This document shows positions 14,332 to 22,224 of a DNA stretch of 34,713 nucleotides, one piece after another. Positions within the stretch are counted from its first letter, which is position 1. Each line of letters starts with the position of its first letter. Source of the DNA: Sphingomonas faeni (GTDB lineage Bacteria > Pseudomonadota > Alphaproteobacteria > Sphingomonadales > Sphingomonadaceae); assembly GCF_024273235.1 (NCBI RefSeq), contig NZ_JANBVH010000044.1:1-34713 (forward strand), written 5' to 3'. A program made the translations under genes and the position numbers. The notes beneath the pieces were generated by a model. The model had not been told where the DNA came from and made no database searches. It worked only from the letters and a program-made list of their open reading frames with translations.

Positions 14332-15008
14332 TCTGGCTGCGTAACTGGGCGTTCATGCTCGTTTTCTATACGATCTCGGTGCCGATCGTGGTGACCGTGC
14401 CGATCTCGGCGCTGTTCGGCTCGCGCGCGGTGATCGTGCATTCGACGATCTGGACGCGGTTCCATCGCTGGTGCGCGCGGTGGATCCTGGGCGTGCATAT
14501 CCGGATCGAAGGGACCCGGCCGACCGAACCGGCCTTCTACGCGTGCAAGCATCAGGCGATGTTCGAGACGCTCGAATTGCAGGCGTTGTTGGACGGCCCG
14601 GCGATCGTGCTGAAGCGCGAGTTGGCCGACATCCCGGCCTGGGGTTGGGCGGCGCGTAAATACGGCGCGATCGTGGTCGACCGCGAGGCCTCGGCCAAGG
14701 CCATGCGCAACATGATGCGCGAAGCGAGCGCGGCGAAGGCGACGGGCCGCTCGATACTCATTTTTCCCGAGGGGACGCGCGTCTTGCCCGGTGAGCATCC
14801 GCCGCTGAAGCCGGGGTTCGCAGGACTCTATCGTGCGCTGAAGATGCCGACGGTGCCGATCGCGTGCGATAGTGGGCTGGTGTGGCCGAAGAAGGGGCCG
14901 AAGCTGCCGGGGGTGATCACCTTCCGGTTCGGCGAGGTGGTGCCGCCTGGTCTGCCGCGCGAAGAGGCGGAGCAGCGGGTCCACGCGGCGATGAACGCGC
15001 TGGATTAG
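14328..15008 (+). CDS. plsC: 1-acyl-sn-glycerol-3-phosphate acyltransferase (PlsC family)
   Basis: A 226-residue membrane-associated acyltransferase that would acylate lysophosphatidic acid in phospholipid synthesis. An N-terminal hydrophobic segment covers about 5-30. Motif I is KHQAMFET, an H-x4-E version rather than the textbook H-x4-D, a substitution I recall in other alphaproteobacterial members. Motif III is FPEGTR and is intact. The start overlaps the YdcF gene stop. It ends the ftsE-ftsX-ydcF-plsC run, joining division, envelope and phospholipid functions. Another lysophospholipid could be the real substrate. Confidence 0.87.
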   Translation: MIWLRNWAFMLVFYTISVPIVVTVPISALFGSRAVIVHSTIWTRFHRWCARWILGVHIRIEGTRPTEPAFYACKHQAMFETLELQALLDGPAIVLKRELADIPAWGWAARKYGAIVVDREASAKAMRNMMREASAAKATGRSILIFPEGTRVLPGEHPPLKPGFAGLYRALKMPTVPIACDSGLVWPKKGPKLPGVITFRFGEVVPPGLPREEAEQRVHAAMNALD

Positions 15009-15034
15009 GGTCGGGGAAGGTACCCCCAAACGGT

Positions 15035-15139
15035 ACCACCCCGGCGGAGGCCGGGGCCCAGTTGGGTAGGCCGAGGTAACGACGCGCAACGCACATCAGC
15101 GACGTCTCCCAACTGGGCCCCGGCCTTCGCCGGGGTGGT
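15035..15139. repeat. Palindromic repeat, CCCCGGC/GCCGGGG family, copy 1
   Basis: ACCACCCCGGCGGAGGCCGG, then GGCCCAGTTGGG on the left, is complementary to CCCAACTGGGCC, then CCGGCCTTCGCCGGGGTGGT on the right. The loop of about 40 bases contains AGGCCGAGGTAACG. A second copy is at 34556-34662. It lies between the convergent plsC and tyrA genes. Confidence 0.88.
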
Positions 15140-15172
15140 GGCGCGCTTATGAACGGTGTGAGAGGCTCCCCC

Positions 15173-16081
15173 TCAGCCGTGCGTACGCCCGAAATCCTGC
15201 ACGTCGTCGTCCTGCCCCTGCTCGACGATACTCCGCCGGATCGCCCGCGTCCGCGTGAACAGGTCGAACAGCGCGTCGCCGTCACCCCAGCGGATCGCAC
15301 GCTGGAGCTGGCTCAGATCCTCGGAGAAGCGCTGGAGCATCTCCAGCACCGCCTCGCGGTTGTTGAGGAAGATGTCGCGCCACATCGTCGGGTCCGACGC
15401 CGCGATCCGCGTGAAATCGCGGAACCCGCCGGCGGAATATTTGATGACTTCCGACTGGGTCACTTCCTCCAGATCGCCTGCGGTGCCGACGATCGTGTAG
15501 GCGATCAGATGCGGCAGATGGCTGGTGACGGCGAGGACGCGGTCGTGATGCTCGGGGGCCATCGTCTCGACCTGCGCGCCGAGCCGCCGCCAGAATTCCG
15601 AGACGCGCTCGACCGCGACCGGGTCGGCGCCTTCGGGGGGCGTGACGATGCACCAGCGGTGGCGGAACAGCGTCGCGAACCCGGCCTCGGGGCCGCTCCG
15701 TTCGGTGCCGGCGACCGGATGCGCGGGGATCACGATCGCGTTCGGCAGGGCTTCGGTGAGCGCGCGGACGATCTCGGCCTTGCAGCTGCCGACGTCGCTG
15801 ACGACCGCATCGGCGGGGAGTTCGGCCGCGAACTCGCGCGCGACATCGCCCATGATGCCGACGGGTACGCATAGGATCACGAGGTCCGCATCGATTACCG
15901 CGGCACCGGCCGAACCCGCGACGTCGTCGCAGAACTGCAGCCGGTCCGCTGTTTCGCGCACGCCGGCGTCGGCATCGTAGCCGGTGACGCGGACCGTGGG
16001 CATCGTTTCCCGTACCGCGCGCGCCACCGACGAGCCGATCAGTCCCAGCCCGATGATCGTGACGCGCGCGAACGGCAGCAT
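15173..16081 (-). CDS. tyrA: Prephenate/arogenate (cyclohexadienyl) dehydrogenase
   Basis: A 302-residue TyrA-family enzyme that oxidatively decarboxylates prephenate or arogenate in tyrosine synthesis, in the cytoplasm. A Rossmann NAD(P)-binding motif GLGLIGSS is at the N-terminus. Family motifs include SDVGSCKAEI, PAHPVAGTERSGPEA and ASDPTMWRDIFLNN. The ATG at 16081 overlaps the hisC stop (TGATG), so the two are translationally coupled. In Zymomonas mobilis the equivalent pair (a HisC-type aminotransferase and tyrC) is cotranscribed, and the dehydrogenase is a cyclohexadienyl enzyme; I infer the same here. No ACT domain is present. Confidence 0.92.
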   Translation of the reverse strand: MLPFARVTIIGLGLIGSSVARAVRETMPTVRVTGYDADAGVRETADRLQFCDDVAGSAGAAVIDADLVILCVPVGIMGDVAREFAAELPADAVVSDVGSCKAEIVRALTEALPNAIVIPAHPVAGTERSGPEAGFATLFRHRWCIVTPPEGADPVAVERVSEFWRRLGAQVETMAPEHHDRVLAVTSHLPHLIAYTIVGTAGDLEEVTQSEVIKYSAGGFRDFTRIAASDPTMWRDIFLNNREAVLEMLQRFSEDLSQLQRAIRWGDGDALFDLFTRTRAIRRSIVEQGQDDDVQDFGRTHG

Positions 16082-17190
16082 CAGGCGGATTCGACCAGGT
16101 TGCGCAGCGCCGCGGTGACGCCGCGCGTTTCCTCCTCGGTGCCGATCGTGATGCGCAGCGCGTTGGGCAGGCCCTGGCCCGGCAGCCAGCGGACGATGTA
16201 GCCCGCCTCCATCAGCCCGTGATAGGCGGCGTCGGCGGTCAGACTGCCCTCGAACAGCACCAGTACGAAGTTCGCCTTGGACGGTACGCAGCGCAGGCCG
16301 GCATTGCCCATCTGCCCGATCTGCTCGACGAACCAGCCGCGCCATGTGTCGTTATGTACCCGCGTTGCCTCGACGAAGGCGGTGTCGGCGATCGCGGCGA
16401 CTGCGGCGGCCTGGCCCGCGGTGGTGACGTTGAACGGTGCGCGGATGCGGTGCATCGCGTCGATGATCGGCGCGCAGGCATAGCCCCAGCCGATCCGCTC
16501 GGCGGCAAGCCCGTGGATCTTCGAGAAGGTCCGCGTGACCAGCACGTTCGCCTCGGTCATCGCCAGTGCCAAGCCGGCATCGTCCTCCTCGGGCGAGAGA
16601 TATTCGGCATAGGCCTGGTCGAGCACCAGCAGCACAGACTTCGGCAGGCCGGCATGCAGCCGCGCGATTTCGGCGCGGGGCGTGAAGGTGCCGGTCGGAT
16701 TGTTCGGGTTGGCGACGAACACGACTCGGGTGCGCTCGGTGACTGCGGCGAGGATCGCGTCGACGTCGGTGGCGTAGTCGCGGTCGTCGACGATGACCGG
16801 CTCGGCACCGACGCGGCGCGTCGCGATCTCGTAGACCGCGAAGCCGTAGCGGACGTGGATGATCTCGTCGCCGGGGCCCGCATAGGCGCCCGCGACCAGA
16901 TGCAGGATCTCGTCCGAGCCGGTGCCGTAGATGACGCGCGCCGGATCGAGGTCGTAATGCGCCGCCAGTGCCTCGCGCAGCGCGGTCGCGCCGGCGTCGG
17001 GGTAGCGTTCCAGCGTCCGGTCGGCGGCATCGAACGCGGCCTTCGCGGCGGGGCTGGTGCCGAGCGGGTTTTCATTCGACGACAGTTTGATCACGGTGCG
17101 GCCATCGTCGGTCGTCGAGCGACCGGGCGTGTACGGCGCGATCCCCAGAATCCAGGGCTTCGGCGCGGGTGCGGGCATGATGTTTGTCAT
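16081..17190 (-). CDS. hisC: Histidinol-phosphate (and probably aromatic) aminotransferase
   Basis: A 369-residue class I/II PLP-dependent aminotransferase. Motifs are LSSNENPLGTSP (35-47), GSDEILHL (91-98), NPNNPTGT (161-168) and the PLP lysine K224 in TFSKIHGLAAERIGW. It converts imidazole-acetol phosphate to histidinol phosphate. Coupling to the tyrosine-pathway dehydrogenase suggests it also transaminates prephenate or aromatic keto acids, as reported for the Zymomonas enzyme. The ATG at 17190 gives a typical HisC start; the ribosome-binding site is weak. The gene is divergent from metX, with a palindromic repeat between them. Confidence 0.92.
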   Translation of the reverse strand: MTNIMPAPAPKPWILGIAPYTPGRSTTDDGRTVIKLSSNENPLGTSPAAKAAFDAADRTLERYPDAGATALREALAAHYDLDPARVIYGTGSDEILHLVAGAYAGPGDEIIHVRYGFAVYEIATRRVGAEPVIVDDRDYATDVDAILAAVTERTRVVFVANPNNPTGTFTPRAEIARLHAGLPKSVLLVLDQAYAEYLSPEEDDAGLALAMTEANVLVTRTFSKIHGLAAERIGWGYACAPIIDAMHRIRAPFNVTTAGQAAAVAAIADTAFVEATRVHNDTWRGWFVEQIGQMGNAGLRCVPSKANFVLVLFEGSLTADAAYHGLMEAGYIVRWLPGQGLPNALRITIGTEEETRGVTAALRNLVESA

Positions 17191-17282
17191 GGCCGCGGGA
17201 CATAGCGGGCACGGTGCCGCGGTGGCAAATATTTGTGCGTGGGGGGGAGGTCGTCCGGAAGGATCGGTGGCCCACCTTCTCC

Positions 17283-17366
17283 CCGTCATCCTGACGAACG
17301 TCAGGACCCAGAGCCACGGAGGTCAGCGCTCGTTACCCTGGGTCCTGACTTTCGTCAGGATGACGG
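17283..17366. repeat. Palindromic repeat, CCGTCATCCTGACGAA family
   Basis: CCGTCATCCTGACGAA, then CGTCAGGACCCA on the left, pairs with TGGGTCCTGACTTTCGTCA, then GGATGACGG on the right, around a loop of about 25 bases. Just after it, GGATGACG-type units repeat directly (about 17363-17394). It occupies the divergent gap between hisC and metX. I looked for a SAM-II riboswitch here and saw none. Confidence 0.85.
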
Positions 17367-17434
17367 ATGACGAGGACGGATGACGGATGATGGGGAGGAT
17401 CGAGGAGGTGGCGCTGGCATGACGGCGGGCGCTT

Positions 17435-18601
17435 ATGGTAGCGCGCGGCATGCTCGACACGCCTGCCATCGACCCCAGCGCCGGCCACGACGCCGACCAG
17501 CGCTTCGGCCTCGCCCGTCGCGTCACGTTGCCGGGACCGCTCAGGCTCGATGGCGGCGTGCTGCTGTCGCCGGTCGACATCGCGTATGAGACCTACGGCA
17601 CGCTCAACGCCGACGCCTCCAACGCGGTCCTGATCTGTCACGCGCTGACCGGCGACCAGCATGTCGCCTCCAACCACCCGCGCACCGGCAAGCCCGGCTG
17701 GTGGACGCGCATGGTCGGCGAGGGCAAGCCGATCGACCCCGCGCGCCATTTCATCGTCTGCGCCAACGTGCTCGGCAGTTGCATGGGCTCGTCCGGCCCG
17801 GCGACGATCAACCCGGCGACCGGGCGACCCTGGGCGATGAATTTCCCGGTCATCACGATCCGCGACATGGTCCGTGCGCAGGCGATGCTGCTCGATCATC
17901 TCGGCGTCGGCGTGGTCCACGCGGTGGTCGGCGGATCGATGGGTGGGATGCAGGCGCTGAGCTGGCCCGCGACCTTCCCCGACCGCGTGAAGGCCTGCGT
18001 CGTGATCGCCTCGACCGCGCGCCACACCGCGCAGAACATCGCCTTCCATGAGGTCGGACGCCAGGCGGTGATGGCCGATCCCAACTGGCGTGGCGGCGAG
18101 TATCATGACGATGCCGCGCCGACCGCCGGACTCGCGGTCGCGCGGATGGCGGCGCACATCACGTACTTGTCAGAGGCGGGGCTGACCGAGAAGTTCGGGC
18201 GGCGGCTCCAGGCGCGCGACGCGAAATCGTTCGGGTTCGACGCGGATTTCCAGGTCGAGAGCTATCTGCGCCACCAGGGGCTCGCCTTCACAGACCGGTT
18301 CGATGCCAACTCGTATCTCTACATCACGCGGGCGATGGATTATTTTGATCTCGCCGAGGAGCATGGCGGGCTGCTCGCCAACGCTTTCCGCGCGACCAAG
18401 TCGCGGTTCTGTCTCGTCAGCTTCGACACAGACTGGCTGTACCCGACTGCCGAGTCCCGCGCGATCGTCCAGGCGCTGAACGCAGCCGGTGCGCCGGTCA
18501 GCTTCGTCGAGCTGTCGAGCCCGTACGGCCACGACGCGTTCCTGCTCGATGCGCCCGATCTCAACCGGGTCGTCGACGGTTTCCTGAGGGCGGGGCGATG
18601 A
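17435..18601 (+). CDS. metX: Homoserine O-acyltransferase MetX
   Basis: A 388-residue alpha/beta-hydrolase-fold enzyme that activates homoserine by O-acylation, the first committed step of methionine synthesis. The nucleophile S168 sits in GGSMGG, D333 in DTDWLYP and H366 in YGHDAF, completing the triad. LICHALTGDQHV and NFPVITIRDMV are family signatures. Some MetX enzymes use succinyl-CoA instead of acetyl-CoA and I cannot decide which applies. The ATG at 17435 is used; another in-frame ATG is at 17450. The stop overlaps the next gene (ATGA, 18598). Confidence 0.92.
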   Translation: MVARGMLDTPAIDPSAGHDADQRFGLARRVTLPGPLRLDGGVLLSPVDIAYETYGTLNADASNAVLICHALTGDQHVASNHPRTGKPGWWTRMVGEGKPIDPARHFIVCANVLGSCMGSSGPATINPATGRPWAMNFPVITIRDMVRAQAMLLDHLGVGVVHAVVGGSMGGMQALSWPATFPDRVKACVVIASTARHTAQNIAFHEVGRQAVMADPNWRGGEYHDDAAPTAGLAVARMAAHITYLSEAGLTEKFGRRLQARDAKSFGFDADFQVESYLRHQGLAFTDRFDANSYLYITRAMDYFDLAEEHGGLLANAFRATKSRFCLVSFDTDWLYPTAESRAIVQALNAAGAPVSFVELSSPYGHDAFLLDAPDLNRVVDGFLRAGR

Positions 18602-19032
18602 CGATCATCCTTTCGGACGACGCGCGCCGGTTGCAGATCAACCGCATCCATGGCTGGCTGGCCGGCAGCTATTGGTCGCCGGGGATCGAACGCGACCTGG
18701 TCGAGCGCGCGATCGCCGGCTCGCATTGCCTCGGTGCGTATCGGGATGATGCGCAGGTCGGGTTTGCGCGGATGATCACCGATCATGCGACGTTCGCGTG
18801 GCTTGCCGATGTCTGGGTCGAGGAGTCCGTGCGCGGGCAGGGGCTCGGGCGGCGGATGGTGAGCTGGTTCCTCGATCACCCGTCGTTCGCCGGGTTGCGG
18901 CGGATCGGCCTCGTCACTGCCGACGCGCACGGCGTCTATAAGGGGCTCGGCTTCCACCCGCTGGTCCGCGCCGATCGCTATATGGAGAGGCTCGCACCCG
19001 GCCTCGCCGAACAATTGCGGACCGCGCCATGA
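18598..19032 (+). CDS. GNAT family N-acetyltransferase between metX and metW
   Basis: A 144-residue GNAT-fold protein. The acetyl-CoA-binding segment is about 75-90 (LADVWVEESVRGQGLGRRM, with RGQGLG as the pyrophosphate loop), preceded by GFARMITDHATFAWL and followed by GLVTADAHGVYKGLGFHPL. Its ATG overlaps the metX stop and its stop overlaps the metW start, so all three are translationally coupled. Substrate unknown. Usually metX and metW are direct neighbours, so this gene is an insertion into that pair and may act on a methionine-pathway metabolite or detoxify one, which is inference only. Confidence 0.85.
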   Translation: MTIILSDDARRLQINRIHGWLAGSYWSPGIERDLVERAIAGSHCLGAYRDDAQVGFARMITDHATFAWLADVWVEESVRGQGLGRRMVSWFLDHPSFAGLRRIGLVTADAHGVYKGLGFHPLVRADRYMERLAPGLAEQLRTAP

Positions 19033-19616
19033 CCTTACGAACCGACCTCGCCGTCATCGCCGAGAATGTCGCGCAAGGCAGTCGCGTGCTCGATATCGGC
19101 TGTGGCGATGGCGCGCTGATGGCGGCGCTGCGCGACACCCGCGACGTCGATGCGCGCGGGCTGGAGATCGACGCGCACAACGTCGCCTCGGCAGTCGCGC
19201 GCGGGCTGTCGGTGATCCAGGGGGACGCCGATATCGACCTCGCGGGCTACCCGGACGCGAGCTTCGATTACGCGATCCTCAGCCAGACGTTGCAGACCGC
19301 GCGCGCCCCCGACCTCGTGCTCGATCACCTGTTGCGGATTGGCCGGCGGGCGTTCGTCAGCTTCCCCAATTTCGCGCATTGGCGCGTGCGGCTGTCGCTG
19401 CTGTGGGGCGGGCGGATGCCGGTCACGCGGCAATTGCCCGAGAGCTGGTACGACACGCCGAATATCCACCACGTCACGATCGACGATTTCCGCAGCTTCG
19501 TTAAGGCGCGCGGGATCATCGTCGAGAACGCCTGGTTCCTGTCGGGCGACACGCGCACCGGCGCGGGGGGGGCCAACCTGCTGGCCGAGCACGCGGTTTT
19601 CTTGCTGCGGCGGTAA
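19029..19616 (+). CDS. metW: Methionine biosynthesis protein MetW
   Basis: A 195-residue methyltransferase-fold protein. The SAM-binding motif is VLDIGCGDGALM, and the family signatures LSQTLQTARAP, VSFPNFAHWRVR, GRMPVTRQLPESWYDTPNIHH and LLAEHAVFLLRR are present. MetW accompanies MetX in many proteobacteria and is thought to assist homoserine acylation, though its exact activity is unsettled. The ATG overlaps the upstream GNAT stop. The gene is last in the metX-GNAT-metW operon. Confidence 0.93.
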   Translation: MTLRTDLAVIAENVAQGSRVLDIGCGDGALMAALRDTRDVDARGLEIDAHNVASAVARGLSVIQGDADIDLAGYPDASFDYAILSQTLQTARAPDLVLDHLLRIGRRAFVSFPNFAHWRVRLSLLWGGRMPVTRQLPESWYDTPNIHHVTIDDFRSFVKARGIIVENAWFLSGDTRTGAGGANLLAEHAVFLLRR

Positions 19617-19650
19617 CTGTCCTGCGTTAAATGTAACACTATGTCTTCGA

Positions 19651-19670
19651 ATACTGATCGAGATCAGTAT
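19651..19670. promoter_or_regulatory. 9-bp inverted repeat upstream of the response-regulator gene
   Basis: ATACTGATC-GA-GATCAGTAT is a perfect inverted repeat of nine bases with a two-base centre. It lies in the 94-base gap between metW and the response-regulator gene, just upstream of the EcfG-like promoter at 19677-19701. Its placement suits an upstream operator or activator site. It has no T-run, so it is not a clear metW terminator. Confidence 0.45.
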
Positions 19671-19676
19671 CGCCAC

Positions 19677-19701
19677 GGAACCGATCGGTCGGCGACCGGT
19701 T
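19677..19701 (+). promoter_or_regulatory. EcfG-type general-stress promoter candidate (one mismatch)
   Basis: GGAAC (19677-19681), 16 bases, then GGTT (19698-19701), against the alphaproteobacterial EcfG consensus GGAAC-N16/17-CGTT. One base of the -10 box differs. Only nine bases separate the -10 box from the ATG at 19711, so the transcript would be nearly leaderless, which agrees with the lack of any ribosome-binding site there. Alternatively the match is chance. Confidence 0.4.
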
Positions 19702-19710
19702 AACACGCCG

Positions 19711-20091
19711 ATGACCAAGACCGCCCTCATTGTCGAAGACGAGATTTTCGTCGCACTCGACCTCGAGAGAATCCTCATAGATGCCGGGTACGACGTCGCG
19801 GGGATCGCGGCCGATCGCGAGAGCGCGATCGCGGCGGCCCCGGGGTGCAGCTTCGCGTTCGTCGATATCAATCTACGCGATGGCGCGACCGGGCCCGAGA
19901 TCGCCAAGTGGATGTCGGACGAATACGGCGTCAAGGTCGTGTTCGTCACGGCCAATCCCGCACAGATCGGCGATGCGGAGTGCCTGGGCTATATCCGCAA
20001 GCCGTTCAGCGACGCGGCGATCCTGGCCGCGGCCGCCCTGGCCTGCGACGAGCAGCCGGCCATCCACGACGACGTCATCCGCATCATCTAG
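19711..20091 (+). CDS. Single-domain response regulator
   Basis: A 126-residue receiver domain with no output domain. The acidic pocket is E9-D10, the phosphoacceptor is D52 (FVDINLRDG), the switch threonine is T80 (VFVTANP) and the conserved lysine is K97 in YIRKPFS. Receiver-only proteins pass phosphate on or act by protein contact. It converges with an HWE kinase gene and the two stop codons overlap (CTAG at 20088-20091), which makes the kinase a likely partner. No ribosome-binding site is visible before the ATG. The longer open frame upstream overlaps metW and is not coding. Confidence 0.88.
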   Translation: MTKTALIVEDEIFVALDLERILIDAGYDVAGIAADRESAIAAAPGCSFAFVDINLRDGATGPEIAKWMSDEYGVKVVFVTANPAQIGDAECLGYIRKPFSDAAILAAAALACDEQPAIHDDVIRII

Positions 20092-21620
20092 CGGCTGAAC
20101 GCGGCCTTCGGGATATCGAGCACGACGGTCAGGCCCGAGTCGTTCCACAGGCGCTCGATCCTGCCGCCTAGCTGACGCACGGCGCTCATCTCGATGAGCT
20201 GCGTGCCGAAGCCGGCTGGTGTCGTCGGTTCGATCACGACCGGCCCCCCTTCCTCGCTCCAGGTCAGCGTCACCCTGTCGTCGCTTGCAGACACGGCGAT
20301 CCGGACGGTGCCCAGTTCGGTGGCGAGCCCGCCATATTTGGTCGCGTTGGTCGCCAGCTCGTGGAACAGCAACGCGAGCGGCGTGGCGGAGCGATCGTCG
20401 ATCGTCACGTCGTCGCCCGATACCATCACGCGCATGGCGTCGACGCGCTGATACGGTTCGAACAGCTCCTGCAACAGCCCGTGCAGGCTGTTCTGCGCCG
20501 CGGAAGGGCGTGAGTTGGCGCTGTGTGGTCGGACGAAGTCGTGTGCGCGGCCCAGCGCGGTAATGCGGTGGCGCAGGTCGGTCGCGATGCCGGCGAACTC
20601 GGGCTTGCCGCGGGCGGCGAACGCGATCAGGCCGGCGATCACCGCGAAGATGTTCTTGATGCGGTGGCTCAACTCCTGGCTGATGACCTCGCGCTCTTCG
20701 TAGGCGAGCTTCTGTTCGTGGATGTCGGTGCACGTCCCGAACCAGCGCTGGATCGCACCGCTTTGGTCGCGCACCGGCAGCGCGCGGCCGAGTACCCAGC
20801 GGTACGTGCCGTCGAAATGCCGCAGCCGGTATTCGATATTGTACGGCTCGCCCGTGTCGAGCGAGTGACGCCACAGCGCCCAGGCACGATCCTGATCCTC
20901 GGGGTGGAACATGTCGTTCCAGCCCTCGCCGTCGGTCGTCCCCACGGGCGTGCCGGTAAATTCGTACCAGCGTGCGTTGAAATAATCGTGGAAGCCATCG
21001 GGCAGCGTCGACCACACCATCTGCGGCATCGTGTCCGCGAGTGTACGGAAGCGCAGATCGCTCGCCTCGAGCGTCCGTCGGGCCTCGGCCTCGGCCATCG
21101 CCTGCTCGCGCGCCGCCCGGCGATCGTCGAGGCGGCCCATCGCGGCCTTCGCGAGCAACGTCATGCCGTCGCGCTGGAACCGGTTCAGCCCCTCGCGCGG
21201 ATCGGGCGCCAGGACGCACAGCGCGCCCAGCGGCACGCCTTCGCTGGAGACCAGAGGCGCACCCGCATAGAACCGCACATACGGCGGCCCGGTCACCAGC
21301 GCATTGTCGACGAAGCGCGGATCCTCCTGCGCGTCGGGCACCTCCATCACCGCATGATGGTGCATCGCGTGCGCGCAGAACGACATGCTGCGCGGCGTTT
21401 GTTCCAGATCGGTGCCGGTGCGCGACAGGAAACGCTGATACTCTTCCTCGACCAGGCTCAGCAGCGCGACCGGCGCACCGCAAAGCTCGGCCGCGAACGA
21501 CACGATGTCGTCCAACTGGCCCTTCGCGCGCGCGCCCGCCACGTCGTAGGACGCAATCACGCGCGCGCGCGCAGCTTCGTCGAACGAGGTGGTCGCCGGT
21601 AGAGATATCAGCGTCGGCAC
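20088..21620 (-). CDS. HWE-family sensor histidine kinase with GAF and PAS domains
   Basis: A 510-residue soluble kinase with no membrane segment. A GAF domain spans about 25-160 (SFCAHAMHHHAVMEVPDAQED, FYAGAPLVSSEGVPLGALCVL are key parts), a PAS/PAC domain about 186-305 (WRWVLGRA-type core at YRWVLGRALPVRD), then the HWE core: phosphoacceptor H319 in LSHRIKNIFAVI, N-box HELATNATKYGGL (N425) and the W-x-E signature in LTWSEEGG. HWE kinases in alphaproteobacteria often feed the general stress response or single-domain regulators. The GTG start at 21620 is five bases after the ssb stop without a clear ribosome-binding site. Signal unknown. Confidence 0.9.
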   Translation of the reverse strand: MPTLISLPATTSFDEAARARVIASYDVAGARAKGQLDDIVSFAAELCGAPVALLSLVEEEYQRFLSRTGTDLEQTPRSMSFCAHAMHHHAVMEVPDAQEDPRFVDNALVTGPPYVRFYAGAPLVSSEGVPLGALCVLAPDPREGLNRFQRDGMTLLAKAAMGRLDDRRAAREQAMAEAEARRTLEASDLRFRTLADTMPQMVWSTLPDGFHDYFNARWYEFTGTPVGTTDGEGWNDMFHPEDQDRAWALWRHSLDTGEPYNIEYRLRHFDGTYRWVLGRALPVRDQSGAIQRWFGTCTDIHEQKLAYEEREVISQELSHRIKNIFAVIAGLIAFAARGKPEFAGIATDLRHRITALGRAHDFVRPHSANSRPSAAQNSLHGLLQELFEPYQRVDAMRVMVSGDDVTIDDRSATPLALLFHELATNATKYGGLATELGTVRIAVSASDDRVTLTWSEEGGPVVIEPTTPAGFGTQLIEMSAVRQLGGRIERLWNDSGLTVVLDIPKAAFSR

Positions 21621-21625
21621 GGAGC

Positions 21626-22216
21626 TTAGAACGGCACGTCGTCGTCGAGATCGTCCGAGAAGCCGCCGGTCTGGCCGAAGCTGCCGCCGCGTGCGCCGCC
21701 ACCGCCGCCCGAGGGCGCGCTACCGCCGCGACCGCCGCCGCCGTAACCGCCGCCGCCGCCCGACGAACCACCGCCGAAGTCGTTGCCGCCGCCACCGCCG
21801 GCCCAGTCGTCGCCACCGCCGCGGCTACCACCGCCGCCGCCTGCGCCGCCACCCTGGCCGCCGTTCGGGCCGTCGAGCATCGTCAGCACGCTGTTGAAGC
21901 CCTGCAGCACGATCTCGGTCGAATATTTGTCCTGGCCCTGCGCGTCCTGCCACTTCCGGGTCTGGAGCGCGCCCTCGATATAGACCTTCGAGCCCTTGCG
22001 GAGATACTTCTCCGCGACGTTCGCCAGACCTTCGTTGAAGATCGCGACCGAATGCCATTCGGTCTTTTCCTTGCGCTCGCCCGACATCTTGTCCTTCCAG
22101 GACTCCGATGTCGCGATGCGCAGATTGACGACCTTGCCGCCGTTCTGGAACGCCTTGCTCTCCGGGTCGCGACCCAGATTGCCGACGATGATGACCTTGT
22201 TGACGCTGCCTGCCAT
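21626..22216 (-). CDS. ssb: Single-stranded DNA-binding protein
   Basis: A 196-residue SSB. The OB-fold covers about 1-110 (MAGSVNKVIIVGNLGRDPE, WHSVAIFNEGLANVAEKYL, YIEGALQTRKWQD are typical). A very glycine-rich linker runs from about 118 to 185, and the C-terminus is the conserved acidic tip DDLDDDVPF, which recruits replication and repair partners. SSB coats ssDNA as a tetramer. The ATG at 22216 is the standard start. It begins eight bases after the feoB stop, an unusual neighbour for ssb. Confidence 0.96.
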   Translation of the reverse strand: MAGSVNKVIIVGNLGRDPESKAFQNGGKVVNLRIATSESWKDKMSGERKEKTEWHSVAIFNEGLANVAEKYLRKGSKVYIEGALQTRKWQDAQGQDKYSTEIVLQGFNSVLTMLDGPNGGQGGGAGGGGGSRGGGDDWAGGGGGNDFGGGSSGGGGGYGGGGRGGSAPSGGGGGARGGSFGQTGGFSDDLDDDVPF

Positions 22217-22224
22217 GATGCCCC

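Noticed and set aside
17363..17394. GGATGACG direct repeats as a possible CRISPR-like array
   Set aside because: Units are far too short and uneven, with no spacers and no cas genes.
17191..17434. SAM-II riboswitch before metX
   Set aside because: The region is occupied by a palindromic repeat and direct GGATGACG units, and I could not find the expected pseudoknot elements.
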